The notes below the pieces were generated by a model that saw nothing but the letters and a program-made list of their open reading frames with translations, was not told where the DNA came from and did no database searches. Positions 9,338 through 18,195 of a DNA stretch of 64,000 nt are shown here, one piece after another. The first letter of the stretch is position 1. Each line of letters opens with the position of its first letter. This DNA is from Fidelibacterota bacterium (GTDB lineage Bacteria; Fidelibacterota; Marinisomatia; SCGC-AAA003-L08; TS1B11), in contig CP070638.1 in assembly GCA_020354025.1 (NCBI GenBank), forward strand, positions 2,778,578 to 2,842,577, given 5' to 3'. A program made the translations under genes and the position numbers.

Positions 9338-10441
9338 ATGAGATACAAGTACAGAGCGATTATTCTGGTCGGGCTACTGACCCTCGGACCTTTATTCCTG
9401 CCAGCCCAGGTCCAAGATGAGATTACCCTCAGCCGGCAGACAGCCATCACCCGGGCCATCCAGCAGGTAAGCCCCGCCGTGGCGGGCATTAACGTCGTCA
9501 AGCTACAGAAAGGTCCCAGCGCTTACAGCCTGCTTTTTGACGATCCTTTCTGGTCCAACATGTTCCCCGAAACCTACCGCCGGGTGGAAAGTCTGGGGTC
9601 GGGGCTGGTACTCTCTTCCGACGGCTACGTGGCCACCAACGCTCACGTGGTAGAAAACGCCGCCGAGATCATTGTAACCCTGCCGGGAGGACACCAGTAC
9701 GAGGTAAAGGACCTGTATACCGATGCCCTGACGGATATCGCCCTCCTGAAGATCGACGCCCGGGGCTTGCCGATTGTAAAGTTAGGTGATTCCAACGAAC
9801 TGATAATCGGCGAGTGGGCGATCGCACTGGGAAATCCCCTAGGCCTCTTTGACGTAAGTAAACAGCCGACCGCAACTATGGGCATCATCAGCGGGCTGCA
9901 CATGGATTTCGGCCACCGGGAGCCGGGCCGGGTCTATCAAGACATGATCCAGACCGACGCGTCCATCAATCCCGGCAATAGCGGCGGGCCGCTAGTGAAC
10001 GCTGATGGTGAGGTGATTGGGATCAATAGCTTCATCTTCACGGAAAATCAGTATTCGGCCGGATCGATCGGCATTGGATTTGCTATTCCCATCAACCGGG
10101 TCAAAGAGGTGGTTGAGGAATTGAAAACTAGAGGCACCGTGGACCGGAGTTTCGATACCGGAATAGTTGGACGTCCCGTAGATCGTGCCATCCGGAACTA
10201 TTTGCGTCTGTCTGCAAATTACGGTCTCTTTGTCACGCTGGTCGTGAAAGGGAGTTCCGCCGAGAAAGCAGGTATCAAGCCAGGCGACGTGCTTTTAGAG
10301 GTGAATGGGAAACCGGTTGCCAACAAACGCGATTTCATTCAGGCAGTGGAGGAAGACCTCCTTAAGACCGGCGACGAGATCACGATGAAAGTCTGGCGAG
10401 ATGGACGGGAGCTGACCATTTCCCTGGTTTTAGGCAGATAA
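9338..10441 (+). CDS. HtrA/DegP-like trypsin-like serine protease with PDZ domain
   Basis: A 367-aa periplasmic protease. The chosen ATG 9338 gives a signal peptide (RYKYRAIILVGLLTLGPLFLPAQ); the frame extends to 9284 with no benefit. The trypsin-like domain has the triad His103 (ATNAHVV), Asp133 (ALTDIALLKID) and Ser215 (NPGNSGGPL). A single PDZ domain occupies about residues 275-365 (SSAEKAGIKPGDVLLEVNGK). One PDZ rather than two makes it closer to DegS-type architecture, although it has a cleavable-looking signal instead of an anchor. It is likely to handle misfolded envelope proteins. Confidence 0.93.
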   Translation: MRYKYRAIILVGLLTLGPLFLPAQVQDEITLSRQTAITRAIQQVSPAVAGINVVKLQKGPSAYSLLFDDPFWSNMFPETYRRVESLGSGLVLSSDGYVATNAHVVENAAEIIVTLPGGHQYEVKDLYTDALTDIALLKIDARGLPIVKLGDSNELIIGEWAIALGNPLGLFDVSKQPTATMGIISGLHMDFGHREPGRVYQDMIQTDASINPGNSGGPLVNADGEVIGINSFIFTENQYSAGSIGIGFAIPINRVKEVVEELKTRGTVDRSFDTGIVGRPVDRAIRNYLRLSANYGLFVTLVVKGSSAEKAGIKPGDVLLEVNGKPVANKRDFIQAVEEDLLKTGDEITMKVWRDGRELTISLVLGR

Positions 10442-10452
10442 AGGATACCGAG

Positions 10453-11745
10453 GTGATTCCACGCTACACTACACCCGAGATGGGCCGCATCTGGAGCGAC
10501 CAGCACAAGTATGAAACCTGGCTGAAAGTTGAGATTGCCGTTTGCGAGGTACTGGCCGAACAGGGGCGTATTCCGCAACAATCCCTGAAGAACATCAAGG
10601 CCAGAGCCACTTTCGACCAAGCCCGCATTGAGGAGATTGAGACCACCACCCGCCACGACGTCATCGCTTTCCTGACCAATGTAGCCGAGCACGTCGGGCC
10701 CGATTCCCGCTTTATCCACCTGGGCATGACCTCCTCTGACCTGCTGGATACTACCCTGGCTCTGTTGTGCGTAGAGGCTGGGAAACAGCTCCAAGGCCGG
10801 ATGGAGGATTTCCACCAGCTGCTGCGCGAACGTGCCCGGGAGCACAAGTTCACCTGGCAGATCGGGAGGACGCATGGCGTTCATGCGGAGCCGGTCACTT
10901 TCGGCCTGAAGCTGGCTTTGTGGTCGGAGGAAATCGCTCGCAACCTGCACCGCTGGGAAGCCGCCCTGGGTGAAATCGCCGCCGGGAAGATCTCCGGTGT
11001 CGTGGGGACCTACGCTCATCTCTCACCCGAGGTTGAGGAGGAGGTATGTAAGCGCCTGGGACTGAAGGCGGCCAGTATCTCCAACCAGGTCATCCAGCGG
11101 GACCGCCATGCCAGCTACCTTTCCGCTATCGCAATCACTGGTGCCACTCTGGAAAAGATCGCCCTGGAGGTCCGCCACCTGCAACGGACCGAGGTGAGGG
11201 AAGCGGAGGAGCCGTTCAAGAAAGGGCAGAAAGGTTCATCGGCCATGCCACACAAACGGAATCCCATAATCGCCGAACGGGTCTGTGGGATGGCCCGGCT
11301 ATTGCGGGCTGATGCATTGGTGGGTCTGGAGAACGTAGCCCTGTGGCATGAACGGGATATTTCCCACTCTTCGGTAGAGCGAGTTATCCTGCCCGATGCC
11401 ACCACCGCCCTGGATTATATGCTATTAAAGATGACCGATCTTGTCAAAGGTATAGTCGTCTATCCGAAGCGCATGGAGGCAAACCTCAATCTGACGGGTG
11501 GTCTTATTTTCAGCCAGCCGGTTCTGCTGGCTCTAGTGGAGAAGGGCGCCAGCAGGGAAGCGGCATATGCCCTAGTCCAGCGCCATGCAATGGAGGTATG
11601 GGAGCAGGGAGGCGATTTCCACCAGCTGCTTCAGGACGATCCAGAAGTGAAAGCCCTTCTGTCAGACCAAGAGCTAGATGCCTGCTTTGATTACAGCAAC
11701 CTGCGCAGGAATATCGAAACAATCTATCAGCGGCTTGGCATTTGA
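10453..11745 (+). CDS. purB: Adenylosuccinate lyase
   Basis: A 430-aa enzyme acting twice in purine synthesis, splitting SAICAR to AICAR and adenylosuccinate to AMP. The fumarase-superfamily signature GSSAMPHKRNP is at 261-271, HLGMTSSDLLDT at 89-100, and the catalytic-base region QIGRTHGVHAEP at 136-147. The start is GTG at 10453, preceded by a short AG-rich stretch, and the N-terminus RYTTPEMGRIWSD matches the family. It leads a purine group in which purC is only a fragment and purS/purQ come after two phospholipid genes. Confidence 0.96.
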   Translation: MIPRYTTPEMGRIWSDQHKYETWLKVEIAVCEVLAEQGRIPQQSLKNIKARATFDQARIEEIETTTRHDVIAFLTNVAEHVGPDSRFIHLGMTSSDLLDTTLALLCVEAGKQLQGRMEDFHQLLRERAREHKFTWQIGRTHGVHAEPVTFGLKLALWSEEIARNLHRWEAALGEIAAGKISGVVGTYAHLSPEVEEEVCKRLGLKAASISNQVIQRDRHASYLSAIAITGATLEKIALEVRHLQRTEVREAEEPFKKGQKGSSAMPHKRNPIIAERVCGMARLLRADALVGLENVALWHERDISHSSVERVILPDATTALDYMLLKMTDLVKGIVVYPKRMEANLNLTGGLIFSQPVLLALVEKGASREAAYALVQRHAMEVWEQGGDFHQLLQDDPEVKALLSDQELDACFDYSNLRRNIETIYQRLGI

Positions 11746-11748
11746 TAA

Positions 11749-11862
11749 AGGGAAACCTCAAAGAAAGGTGAGCTCCTGTACGAAAGGAAGTCTAAGAAGG
11801 TATTCAAGAACGTGGACCCGATCCTGCTGATTCAGCGATTCAAGGGCGAGTTTGTCGCCTGA
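11749..11862 (+). pseudogene. purC: Remnant of purC (SAICAR synthetase), N-terminal fragment
   Basis: Read in the frame 11749-11862 this stretch encodes about 37 codons ending at TGA 11860-11862. The part GELLYERKSKKVFK followed by DPILLIQRFKGEF closely resembles the N-terminus of SAICAR synthetase, where ELLYEGKAKKIY and a (V/L)EFKD(D/S) strand are typical. There is no ATG/GTG/TTG start in good context, the glycine of the EGK motif is replaced by Arg, and everything after the first two strands is missing. It sits directly after purB, where purC often lies. I infer a decayed purC; the match is from recall of family motifs. Confidence 0.65.
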
Positions 11863-11878
11863 GAGACTGGGACTTACA

Positions 11879-12523
11879 ATGGCTCCTGAAGGACGCATAA
11901 TACTCGTTCCGCTGTTGCTCCTGGCAGTTTTGGCCGGTTTAGGGCTGCTATTAGCCCCACGTCCCTGGCTGCAAGGGATTGTTGGTTTCATTTGGGTACT
12001 GGCGGGCTTATCCCTGGTCTTTTTCAGAGACCCTGTGCGATTACCGCCGAAAGATCCCAATGCTTTCGTTTCCCCCGCGGATGGCAAGGTGGTGGCCATC
12101 CAGCCTGTTGAATACGATGAGCACATAGGTGGTGAGGCATTACAGGTTGCCATTTTTCTCTCACTGTTCAACGTTCACGTCCAGCGGGTACCTACTGATG
12201 GCCACGTTGATTCCACGCAGCATCGCTCCGGCCGGTTCCTGGCTGCGTTCAATCCCGGAGCCAGCGAAAAAAATGAACAAGTGGTGACTTGCTTTACCGG
12301 AAAAGGCGGTAAATTCAAGGTAAAGCAGATTGCCGGAATACTGGCCAGGCGCATTATCTGCCACATGCGACCGCATAGCTCGGTACAGCGTGGTAATCGT
12401 CTAGGATTTATCAGGTTCGGCTCCCGGGTGGAGATCATCGTACCGGCAGATTTCCAGCTCCAGGTTACGGTAGGGAAGCGGGTAGAGGGAATCACAACAA
12501 TAATAGGGTATTTTTCATCATGA
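11879..12523 (+). CDS. psd: Phosphatidylserine decarboxylase proenzyme (short form)
   Basis: A 214-aa archaeal-type/short PSD that converts phosphatidylserine to phosphatidylethanolamine. Two hydrophobic helices are near residues 7-50, then FFRDP and FVSPADGKVV, a family signature. NVHVQRVP and HMRPHSSVQRGNRLGFIRFGSRVEI follow; the self-cleavage that makes the pyruvoyl group would occur at Gly181-Ser182. The frame is open to a TTG at 11852, but ATG 11879 gives the better start. Its last four bases overlap the pssA start, so the two enzymes of the PE branch are coupled. Confidence 0.93.
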   Translation: MAPEGRIILVPLLLLAVLAGLGLLLAPRPWLQGIVGFIWVLAGLSLVFFRDPVRLPPKDPNAFVSPADGKVVAIQPVEYDEHIGGEALQVAIFLSLFNVHVQRVPTDGHVDSTQHRSGRFLAAFNPGASEKNEQVVTCFTGKGGKFKVKQIAGILARRIICHMRPHSSVQRGNRLGFIRFGSRVEIIVPADFQLQVTVGKRVEGITTIIGYFSS

Positions 12524-13257
12524 AACTGAAAAAGCGTATCAATAAACATCACATCCCGAGTTTGTTTACCCTCCTGAATATGTTCCTGGGATTCCTGGCC
12601 ATTATCAGTGTTGTGGAAGGAAATTACCCTCGGGCTGCTTATCTCATCGTCGGTGCCGCCATATTCGATGCTCTAGATGGAAAACTCGCCCGATGGATCC
12701 AGCGGCCGTCTCAGTTCGGAATGGAGCTAGATTCCCTGGCGGACGTGATCTCTTTCTGTCTTGCACCGGCGCTCCTGATCTGGGCACTATACGCCCCTGA
12801 TCTGCACCCGGTGCTGGGAGGCTTGATAGCCGGTGCTCCCCTTTACTTTGGCGCCCTTCGTCTGGCACGTCATAATGTGGGTCAGCGTTCCAAACCCCAA
12901 TCCTATTTCGAGGGTCTCCCATCCCCGGCGAATGCCCTAGTAATTGTGGCGCTGGTTTTCTATTACTACGGGCAAGGCCAATCTGCCGCTAAGGTGGTTT
13001 TGCCCATAATAATGGCCACATCTTTCCTTATGATCAGCCCGATTCGATATGCCAAGACTCCCCGACTCACACTTCGAGCGGGGCTTGGCAACACCCTCTA
13101 CCTCGCAGCTATAATAGCGACTCTGATCTCACTACCGATCTTCGGCGGCCGAATCGTGCTGCCTATTGTGCTCGCCTACGTACTCAGTGGGCTCGTCCGA
13201 TGGCTGACAAGGGCCGACTCAACCACCGAATTGCATTCAGTCGAGGAGGAAGCTTGA
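12520..13257 (+). CDS. pssA: CDP-diacylglycerol-serine O-phosphatidyltransferase
   Basis: A 245-aa multi-spanning membrane enzyme that makes phosphatidylserine. The CDP-alcohol phosphotransferase motif DG-x2-AR-x8-G-x3-D-x3-D is complete, with Asp53, Gly54, Ala57, Arg58, Gly67, Asp71 and Asp75. About seven hydrophobic helices follow. It overlaps psd by four bases (ATGA) and purS by four bases, so two phospholipid genes are embedded in a purine-synthesis operon. Confidence 0.93.
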   Translation: MKLKKRINKHHIPSLFTLLNMFLGFLAIISVVEGNYPRAAYLIVGAAIFDALDGKLARWIQRPSQFGMELDSLADVISFCLAPALLIWALYAPDLHPVLGGLIAGAPLYFGALRLARHNVGQRSKPQSYFEGLPSPANALVIVALVFYYYGQGQSAAKVVLPIIMATSFLMISPIRYAKTPRLTLRAGLGNTLYLAAIIATLISLPIFGGRIVLPIVLAYVLSGLVRWLTRADSTTELHSVEEEA

Positions 13258-13502
13258 GGGCTCATATCTATATTACTCCGAAGGAGGGGATACTTGATCC
13301 CCAGGGCTTGACCGTTGGCAAGGCTTTGCGCAATCTGGGAATGAAAGAGGTGACCAGCGTGCGTATGGGCAAATATATTGAAATGGAGCTGCCGAGGACC
13401 ACCAGGAAAAAGGCGGAAGAGATTACGAAGCAAGCCTGTGACCGTCTCCTGGCCAACTTGAATATCGAGTCCTACCGTTTTGAGATTGTGAAGGAGACCT
13501 AG
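13254..13502 (+). CDS. purS: Phosphoribosylformylglycinamidine synthase subunit PurS
   Basis: An 82-aa small subunit of the three-part FGAM synthase (PurS-PurQ-PurL). It has the family pattern of a first strand (AHIYITPKEGILDPQG), then VGKALRNLGM and VRMGKYIEMEL. The chosen start is TTG 13254, placed 3 bases after the strong Shine-Dalgarno GAGGAGGA; the frame is open to 13200 inside pssA but that would not match the family. It overlaps pssA by four bases and purQ by one. purL is not in the window. Confidence 0.92.
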   Translation: MRAHIYITPKEGILDPQGLTVGKALRNLGMKEVTSVRMGKYIEMELPRTTRKKAEEITKQACDRLLANLNIESYRFEIVKET

Positions 13503-14188
13503 TGCGGTTCGCCATACTCGTCTTTCCCGGATCGAATTGTGATCACGATGCCTATCATGCAGTACGACACGTTTTAGGCGAAGAGGGAGCTTTTGTCTGG
13601 CATAAGGAGCGCTCCCTAGATGGCTATGACGCCGCGATTATTCCAGGGGGTTTCTCATACGGTGATTATCTCCGCACCGGCGCGATCGCCCGATTTTCGC
13701 CCATCATGTCGGCGGTGCAGGAATTCGCCCAAAAGGGAAAACCGATTATTGGCATCTGCAATGGCTTTCAGATTCTGGTGGAGGCCGGGCTTCTGCCAGG
13801 CGCGCTCATCAGCAACCGCAGCTTGCGGTTTATCAGCAAGATGGTGTACCTCAAGCCCGAAGGTCAGAACAGCCTATTTACAGCCGGCCTGGATACCAAC
13901 CGAACCTATCGGATGCCCATAGCACATCAAAGCGGGAATTACTTGATCTCGCCTGAAACACTAGACCAGCTAGAGCGAAGCGACCAGATCGCTTTTCGTT
14001 ATGCCACTCCAGAGGGCAAGGTAACCGCGGGAGCTAATCCCAACGGCTCGACAGGCAATATCGCCGGTGTCCTGAATCGAGAGAAAAACGTGCTAGGCCT
14101 GATGCCCCATCCCGAACGAGCCGCCGAAGCTATTGTGGGCTCGTATGACGGACTGGCTTTTTTCAAGTCCATGGCGGAGTACGGTTGA
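13502..14188 (+). CDS. purQ: Phosphoribosylformylglycinamidine synthase subunit PurQ (glutaminase)
   Basis: A 228-aa class-I glutamine amidotransferase that supplies ammonia for FGAM synthesis. The nucleophile is Cys86 in GICNGFQILVEAG, and the His-Glu pair is in LMPHPERAAE near the C-terminus. It starts with GTG 13502, overlapping the purS stop by one base. FGSNCDHD-like and GGFSYGDYLRTGAIA segments are diagnostic for PurQ rather than other amidotransferases. Confidence 0.96.
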   Translation: MRFAILVFPGSNCDHDAYHAVRHVLGEEGAFVWHKERSLDGYDAAIIPGGFSYGDYLRTGAIARFSPIMSAVQEFAQKGKPIIGICNGFQILVEAGLLPGALISNRSLRFISKMVYLKPEGQNSLFTAGLDTNRTYRMPIAHQSGNYLISPETLDQLERSDQIAFRYATPEGKVTAGANPNGSTGNIAGVLNREKNVLGLMPHPERAAEAIVGSYDGLAFFKSMAEYG

Positions 14189-14466
14189 TGGCCCTCCCCA
14201 ATTACCAGAAGCGATCCCTGGGATTCATTTTCATAATTCTCATTTTCGGCGCTGTCATAGGCACGATATTTGGTAACGCCCTAGCCCTCATGCTTCCTGA
14301 AGGCGTAGTAAAACAGTTCTTTCTCCAATCGGTCACTTGGGGAATCAGTCCTGTAACGCTGGACTTAATAGTAGGTACCGTCACTTTCGGCCTGCGGGTT
14401 AAGCTCAATATCATCAGCGTCTTAGGCTTGGCAGTTGCTTATTACTTTCTGCGTTATTTCCGGTGA
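14188..14466 (+). CDS. Small membrane protein, DUF4321-like
   Basis: A 92-aa protein with two to three hydrophobic segments (residues about 12-35, 50-65 and 70-90). The spacing and the phrase SLGFIFIILIFGAVIGTIFG-like start resemble the DUF4321 family of small membrane proteins. ATG 14188 overlaps the purQ stop by one base; TTG 14185 is also possible. It lies before tatA. Function is unknown. Confidence 0.6.
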   Translation: MALPNYQKRSLGFIFIILIFGAVIGTIFGNALALMLPEGVVKQFFLQSVTWGISPVTLDLIVGTVTFGLRVKLNIISVLGLAVAYYFLRYFR

Positions 14467-14581
14467 ACCTTGTATTATTACATGTCATTAGCGGCATGGA
14501 CCGAGGGAATAAGCGTGAGAAATCCGGTTGTTTTGATTAAATTTATTAAGTTTCAGATTGAGAATCAGATAGGAGGTGCTC

Positions 14582-14800
14582 ATGTCACTGGGCTTTGGTG
14601 AAATCCTGGTCATTCTGTTCATAGTCCTGTTGTTGTTTGGTGCTAAAAAGCTTCCCGAACTGGCCCGTGGTCTGGGTCAGGGTATGCGCGAGTTCAAGCG
14701 CGCTACCAATGAGATTCAGGATGAAATCAAGTCGGCGACCAATCTGGACGAGCCGCCGAAGAAGGTGACCGATAGCTCCACCCAAGAGCAGGAAGACTAA
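14582..14800 (+). CDS. tatA: Twin-arginine translocase subunit TatA
   Basis: A 72-aa protein with a short N-terminal transmembrane helix (GEILVILFIVLLLFG), the FGAKKLPELARGLGQGMREFKRA amphipathic helix and a charged tail. TatA multimers form the pore that exports folded proteins with twin-arginine signals. The start ATG 14582 is preceded by a strong AGGAGG at 14571-14576; the frame extends two codons further, to 14576, which would overlap the ribosome-binding site. No tatC is present nearby. Confidence 0.93.
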   Translation: MSLGFGEILVILFIVLLLFGAKKLPELARGLGQGMREFKRATNEIQDEIKSATNLDEPPKKVTDSSTQEQED

Positions 14801-14818
14801 CCCGCCGGTTTCTTAGCG

Positions 14819-16180
14819 GTGACTCCCCGGCTCAGCGAGCGGATTGAAGCCTTTCCCGCCGCCCTTAAGGAACAGTCCGAGCTCAACGCAGTCATCACTG
14901 ATACCTCATCTCAGGCCCTGGCGCACCTGGATGGGGATGGGACGCAGGGACCCTTATCGGACTGCCTTTTAGCTATAAAAGACAACCTGAACCTGGTTGA
15001 TTCTCCTACCACATGTGCATCCTGGACGCTCGCAGGTTATATTTCACCGTATACGGCCACGCCGGTACAGCGGCTTCTGGACGCTGGCGCAGCCATAGTT
15101 GCCAAGACCAACCTGGACGAGTTTGCCATGGGATCATCCACCGAATATTCCTGCTTCGGCCCCACCCGTAATCCTTATAATCCCGATCTGGTTCCCGGTG
15201 GCAGCAGCGGCGGATCGGCGGTGGCTGTGGCTGCCGAATTAGTAGATGCGGCCCTGGGAAGCGACACCGGTGGATCGGTGCGCCAGCCGGCGGCTTTCTG
15301 CGGCCTCTTTGGCCTCAAACCTACTTATGGCAGGGTTTCCCGGTACGGACTGGTGGCATTCGCTTCATCTTTTGATCAGGTTAGCGTTTTTGCCCGCGAC
15401 ATCGATCTGACGGCCAGGGTGTTTGAAGTAATCGCCGGTCACGATCCTCTGGACAGTACCTCTGCAGCTGAACCGGTAACGTCGTTTTCTTACGATGAGG
15501 AGCACGCCCGCAGCCTCACTATCGGCATTGCCCGTGAATACGAACACGAGGGTTTGGACGAGGAGATCGGCAGTCGCTACAGGAACCTCATCAAATTCCT
15601 CAAGAGTGAGGACTTTACCGTAAAGGAAGTCTCCCTGCCCCACACGGACTACGGGATAGCAGCCTATTATATCCTTACAACAGCCGAGGCTTCATCCAAC
15701 CTGGCAAGGTATGATGGAATCCGCTACGGGATGCGCGCCCGGGTTGAGGGAGACCTAGAAGGGCTCTACACGGACACGCGCAGCAGTGGCTTTGGCCCCG
15801 AGGTGCAACGGCGTATCATGCTGGGCACCTACGTCCTGTCGGCCGGATATATGGACCGCTATTACATCTGCGCCCAGCGCGTCCGCCGTCTCATCCAGCG
15901 GGACTTCCTCCATGCATTCAAAGAAGTTGATCTCCTGCTAACACCAACTACTCCTACCCTCCCCTTCCCGATTGGCACCAAGGTTGACGATCCACTCACC
16001 ATGTACCTGTCAGACGTGTTCACCGTACCCATGAGTCTGGCAGGTGTGCCCGCCATGAACATCCCCATGGGCCAGTCCCGTGGAGGTCTTCCCATCGGGC
16101 TGCAACTGACGGCCAATTACTTCAGAGAGGAAACTATTTTCCAGCTCAGCCGTTTTATCGAGCAAAGATATTCTGTCTGA
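14819..16180 (+). CDS. gatA: Glutamyl-tRNA(Gln)/aspartyl-tRNA(Asn) amidotransferase subunit A
   Basis: A 453-aa amidase-signature enzyme that releases ammonia from glutamine for transamidation of misacylated tRNA. The Ser-cisSer-Lys triad is complete: Lys54 (AIKDNLN), Ser129 ([13 protein letters not shown]) and Ser153 ([12 protein letters not shown]). It is somewhat short relative to the usual 480 or so residues. The start is GTG 14819 with no obvious Shine-Dalgarno. gatB and gatC are not adjacent. It lies 3 bases before batA. Confidence 0.92.
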   Translation: MTPRLSERIEAFPAALKEQSELNAVITDTSSQALAHLDGDGTQGPLSDCLLAIKDNLNLVDSPTTCASWTLAGYISPYTATPVQRLLDAGAAIVAKTNLDEFAMGSSTEYSCFGPTRNPYNPDLVPGGSSGGSAVAVAAELVDAALGSDTGGSVRQPAAFCGLFGLKPTYGRVSRYGLVAFASSFDQVSVFARDIDLTARVFEVIAGHDPLDSTSAAEPVTSFSYDEEHARSLTIGIAREYEHEGLDEEIGSRYRNLIKFLKSEDFTVKEVSLPHTDYGIAAYYILTTAEASSNLARYDGIRYGMRARVEGDLEGLYTDTRSSGFGPEVQRRIMLGTYVLSAGYMDRYYICAQRVRRLIQRDFLHAFKEVDLLLTPTTPTLPFPIGTKVDDPLTMYLSDVFTVPMSLAGVPAMNIPMGQSRGGLPIGLQLTANYFREETIFQLSRFIEQRYSV

Positions 16181-16183
16181 TAA

Positions 16184-17179
16184 ATGCTCGAATTCCAACA
16201 GCCCTGGTGGATGCTCCTTCTGGTGCTGGTACCGCTGCTTTACTGGTGGTATTTACGCCAGGGGCGCAGTCATGAGGGCGTGCTGCGGTTTTCTTCGCTG
16301 GCCCTGTTTAATCCGATCGACGTCCGCACGGGTGGTCTGAAAGCAGCCCTCCTGCGAGGCGTCAGATTCACTCTGATAGCCATGGTGGTACTTGCTTTGG
16401 CCCGCCCCCGCCTTGCTGATGTGGTACGGGAATCCAAAGTTGAAGTTATCGATATCATGCTGGTACTCGATATATCGTCATCCATGCGGGCAGCCGATTT
16501 TACACCTAACCGCTTGGAAGCAGCTAAAAAGGTGGCCCGCCAGTTCATAATGGACCGCCTCCATGATCGCATCGGCACTGTGGTATTTGCAGCCGAGTCC
16601 TTCATCCAGTGCCCCCTGACGCATGATACCAACGTCCTGCTCAACCTTCTCGATCAGGTAACTATCGTGGATAAAGAACACGACGGCACCGCCATCGGTA
16701 TGGCGATCGCGAACGCCATCAACCGTCTCCGAGACACACCGGCCGCCAGCAAGGTGATGATCCTCCTCTCCGATGGAAGTAACAACGCCGGGGAGCTAGA
16801 TCCAACTACCGCCGCTCAACTGGCGCAGGAATTCGATATTAAAATCTATACCATTGGAGCGGGTTCACACGGCATGGCACCTTATCCGATTAGTGATCCT
16901 CTGTTGGGTCAGCGGATGGTGAATGTAGAAGTAGAGTTGGATGAGGAGACCTTGCGCCAAGTAGCCGATATCACCGGGGGGCAGTACTTCCGAGCAACCG
17001 ACCAGCAATCACTGGCAGAAATCTACGACCAGATCAATCAGCTGGAGCGAACGGAAATCCAGGTTGACGAGTATCTAAATGTCCAGGAGCTGTATAGCTG
17101 GTTTATTATCCCCGCCAGCGTCCTGGGTTTGCTCCTGCCGGTTGTTAGCGTGGGCGTTTTCAGGAAATATGTGGGATGA
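16184..17179 (+). CDS. batA: BatA-type VWA-domain membrane protein
   Basis: A 331-aa protein with two N-terminal transmembrane helices (about 7-25 and 60-78), a von Willebrand A domain and a C-terminal helix (about 305-325). The metal-binding MIDAS motif DISSS is at residues 96-100, and SDGSNNAG gives the third loop. BatA/BatB belong to the Bacteroides aerotolerance operon, thought to help the envelope cope with stress; the molecular role is unsettled. The MoxR ATPase and DUF58 genes that usually precede batA are missing here, and gatA is directly upstream. Confidence 0.92.
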   Translation: MLEFQQPWWMLLLVLVPLLYWWYLRQGRSHEGVLRFSSLALFNPIDVRTGGLKAALLRGVRFTLIAMVVLALARPRLADVVRESKVEVIDIMLVLDISSSMRAADFTPNRLEAAKKVARQFIMDRLHDRIGTVVFAAESFIQCPLTHDTNVLLNLLDQVTIVDKEHDGTAIGMAIANAINRLRDTPAASKVMILLSDGSNNAGELDPTTAAQLAQEFDIKIYTIGAGSHGMAPYPISDPLLGQRMVNVEVELDEETLRQVADITGGQYFRATDQQSLAEIYDQINQLERTEIQVDEYLNVQELYSWFIIPASVLGLLLPVVSVGVFRKYVG

Positions 17180-18195
17180 TCCAGTTCGCTCATCCGCAGC
17201 TGGCCTTGCTTTTCATCCCCTGGGCGGGGCTAATGGCATGGAGCTTCTGGCGTCAGGAGCGTGCGATTCGACGACTAAGAGAACTGGGGGAAAGCCGGGT
17301 GCAACTATATGTTTTAGGCCGCGTACGATTCCCCCGTCAGCGGGCAAAGAATATGCTGTTTTTCCTGGGCCTCGGATTCCTGATCATGGCTGCTGTAGGT
17401 CCCAAGGCAGGCACCAAAGTTGTTGAACTCAAACGTCAAGGAGTGGATGTCCTGTTCATGCTGGACACTTCCACCAGCATGGATGCCAGGGATGTCAAAC
17501 CCAGTCGGCTGGAGAAAGCCAAGTACGAGGTGGGACGCCTTATTGATGGTCTCCGAGGGGACCGGGTGGGCATGATTGTCGTTGCCGGAACCGCCCACTT
17601 GCATTTTCCCCTTACCTCCGACTACGCCGCCGCCCGGCTTTTTCTCAACGCGGTTGATACCAGACTGGTCCAGGTTCAAGGAACCGTGCTAGCCGAAGGC
17701 CTAGAGCTAGCCATGCGCACCTTAGACCAGGAGACGAAGAAGTACAAGTCACTGGTGATATTAAGCGATGGTGAGGACCACGATGGCCGAGCTTTGCAGC
17801 TGGCCCGGAAGGCATCCGACACCGGCATCATCATCCATACCGTGGGGATCGGATCCTTGGCGGGTGCTCCAATCCCGATTAATGACAATAGGGAGTTTAA
17901 GAAAGACCGGGATGGGCGGACTGTCACCTCAGTGCTCAATGAATCCATGCTGGAAGAGTTGGCCCGGGCAGGCGGCGGCACCCACACCCGGGTGGATAAC
18001 CGGAGCGGTAGTCTGGTGGGGCTATTAGAGGAGATATTGTCCATGGAGAAGCGCACTCTCAAGATCCATGAGTTTTCCCAGTTCGAAGACCGCTACCAGC
18101 TTTTTGCCCTCCCGGCCCTCATCTTCCTGCTGCTGGAGCTGCTTCTGCCGGGTGGACGCCGGGAAGCCCCAAAAGCACTAAGCCGATATGCATAA
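17176..18195 (+). CDS. batB: BatB-type VWA-domain membrane protein
   Basis: A 339-aa paralogue of the preceding protein with the same layout: N-terminal helices, a VWA domain with DTSTS at residues 97-101 and SDGEDHDG as the acidic loop, and a C-terminal helix (about 305-325). It overlaps batA by four bases and batC by eight, consistent with stoichiometric complex formation. The MIDAS Asp-x-Ser-x-Ser is intact, so metal-dependent ligand binding is likely. Confidence 0.92.
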   Translation: MIQFAHPQLALLFIPWAGLMAWSFWRQERAIRRLRELGESRVQLYVLGRVRFPRQRAKNMLFFLGLGFLIMAAVGPKAGTKVVELKRQGVDVLFMLDTSTSMDARDVKPSRLEKAKYEVGRLIDGLRGDRVGMIVVAGTAHLHFPLTSDYAAARLFLNAVDTRLVQVQGTVLAEGLELAMRTLDQETKKYKSLVILSDGEDHDGRALQLARKASDTGIIIHTVGIGSLAGAPIPINDNREFKKDRDGRTVTSVLNESMLEELARAGGGTHTRVDNRSGSLVGLLEEILSMEKRTLKIHEFSQFEDRYQLFALPALIFLLLELLLPGGRREAPKALSRYA

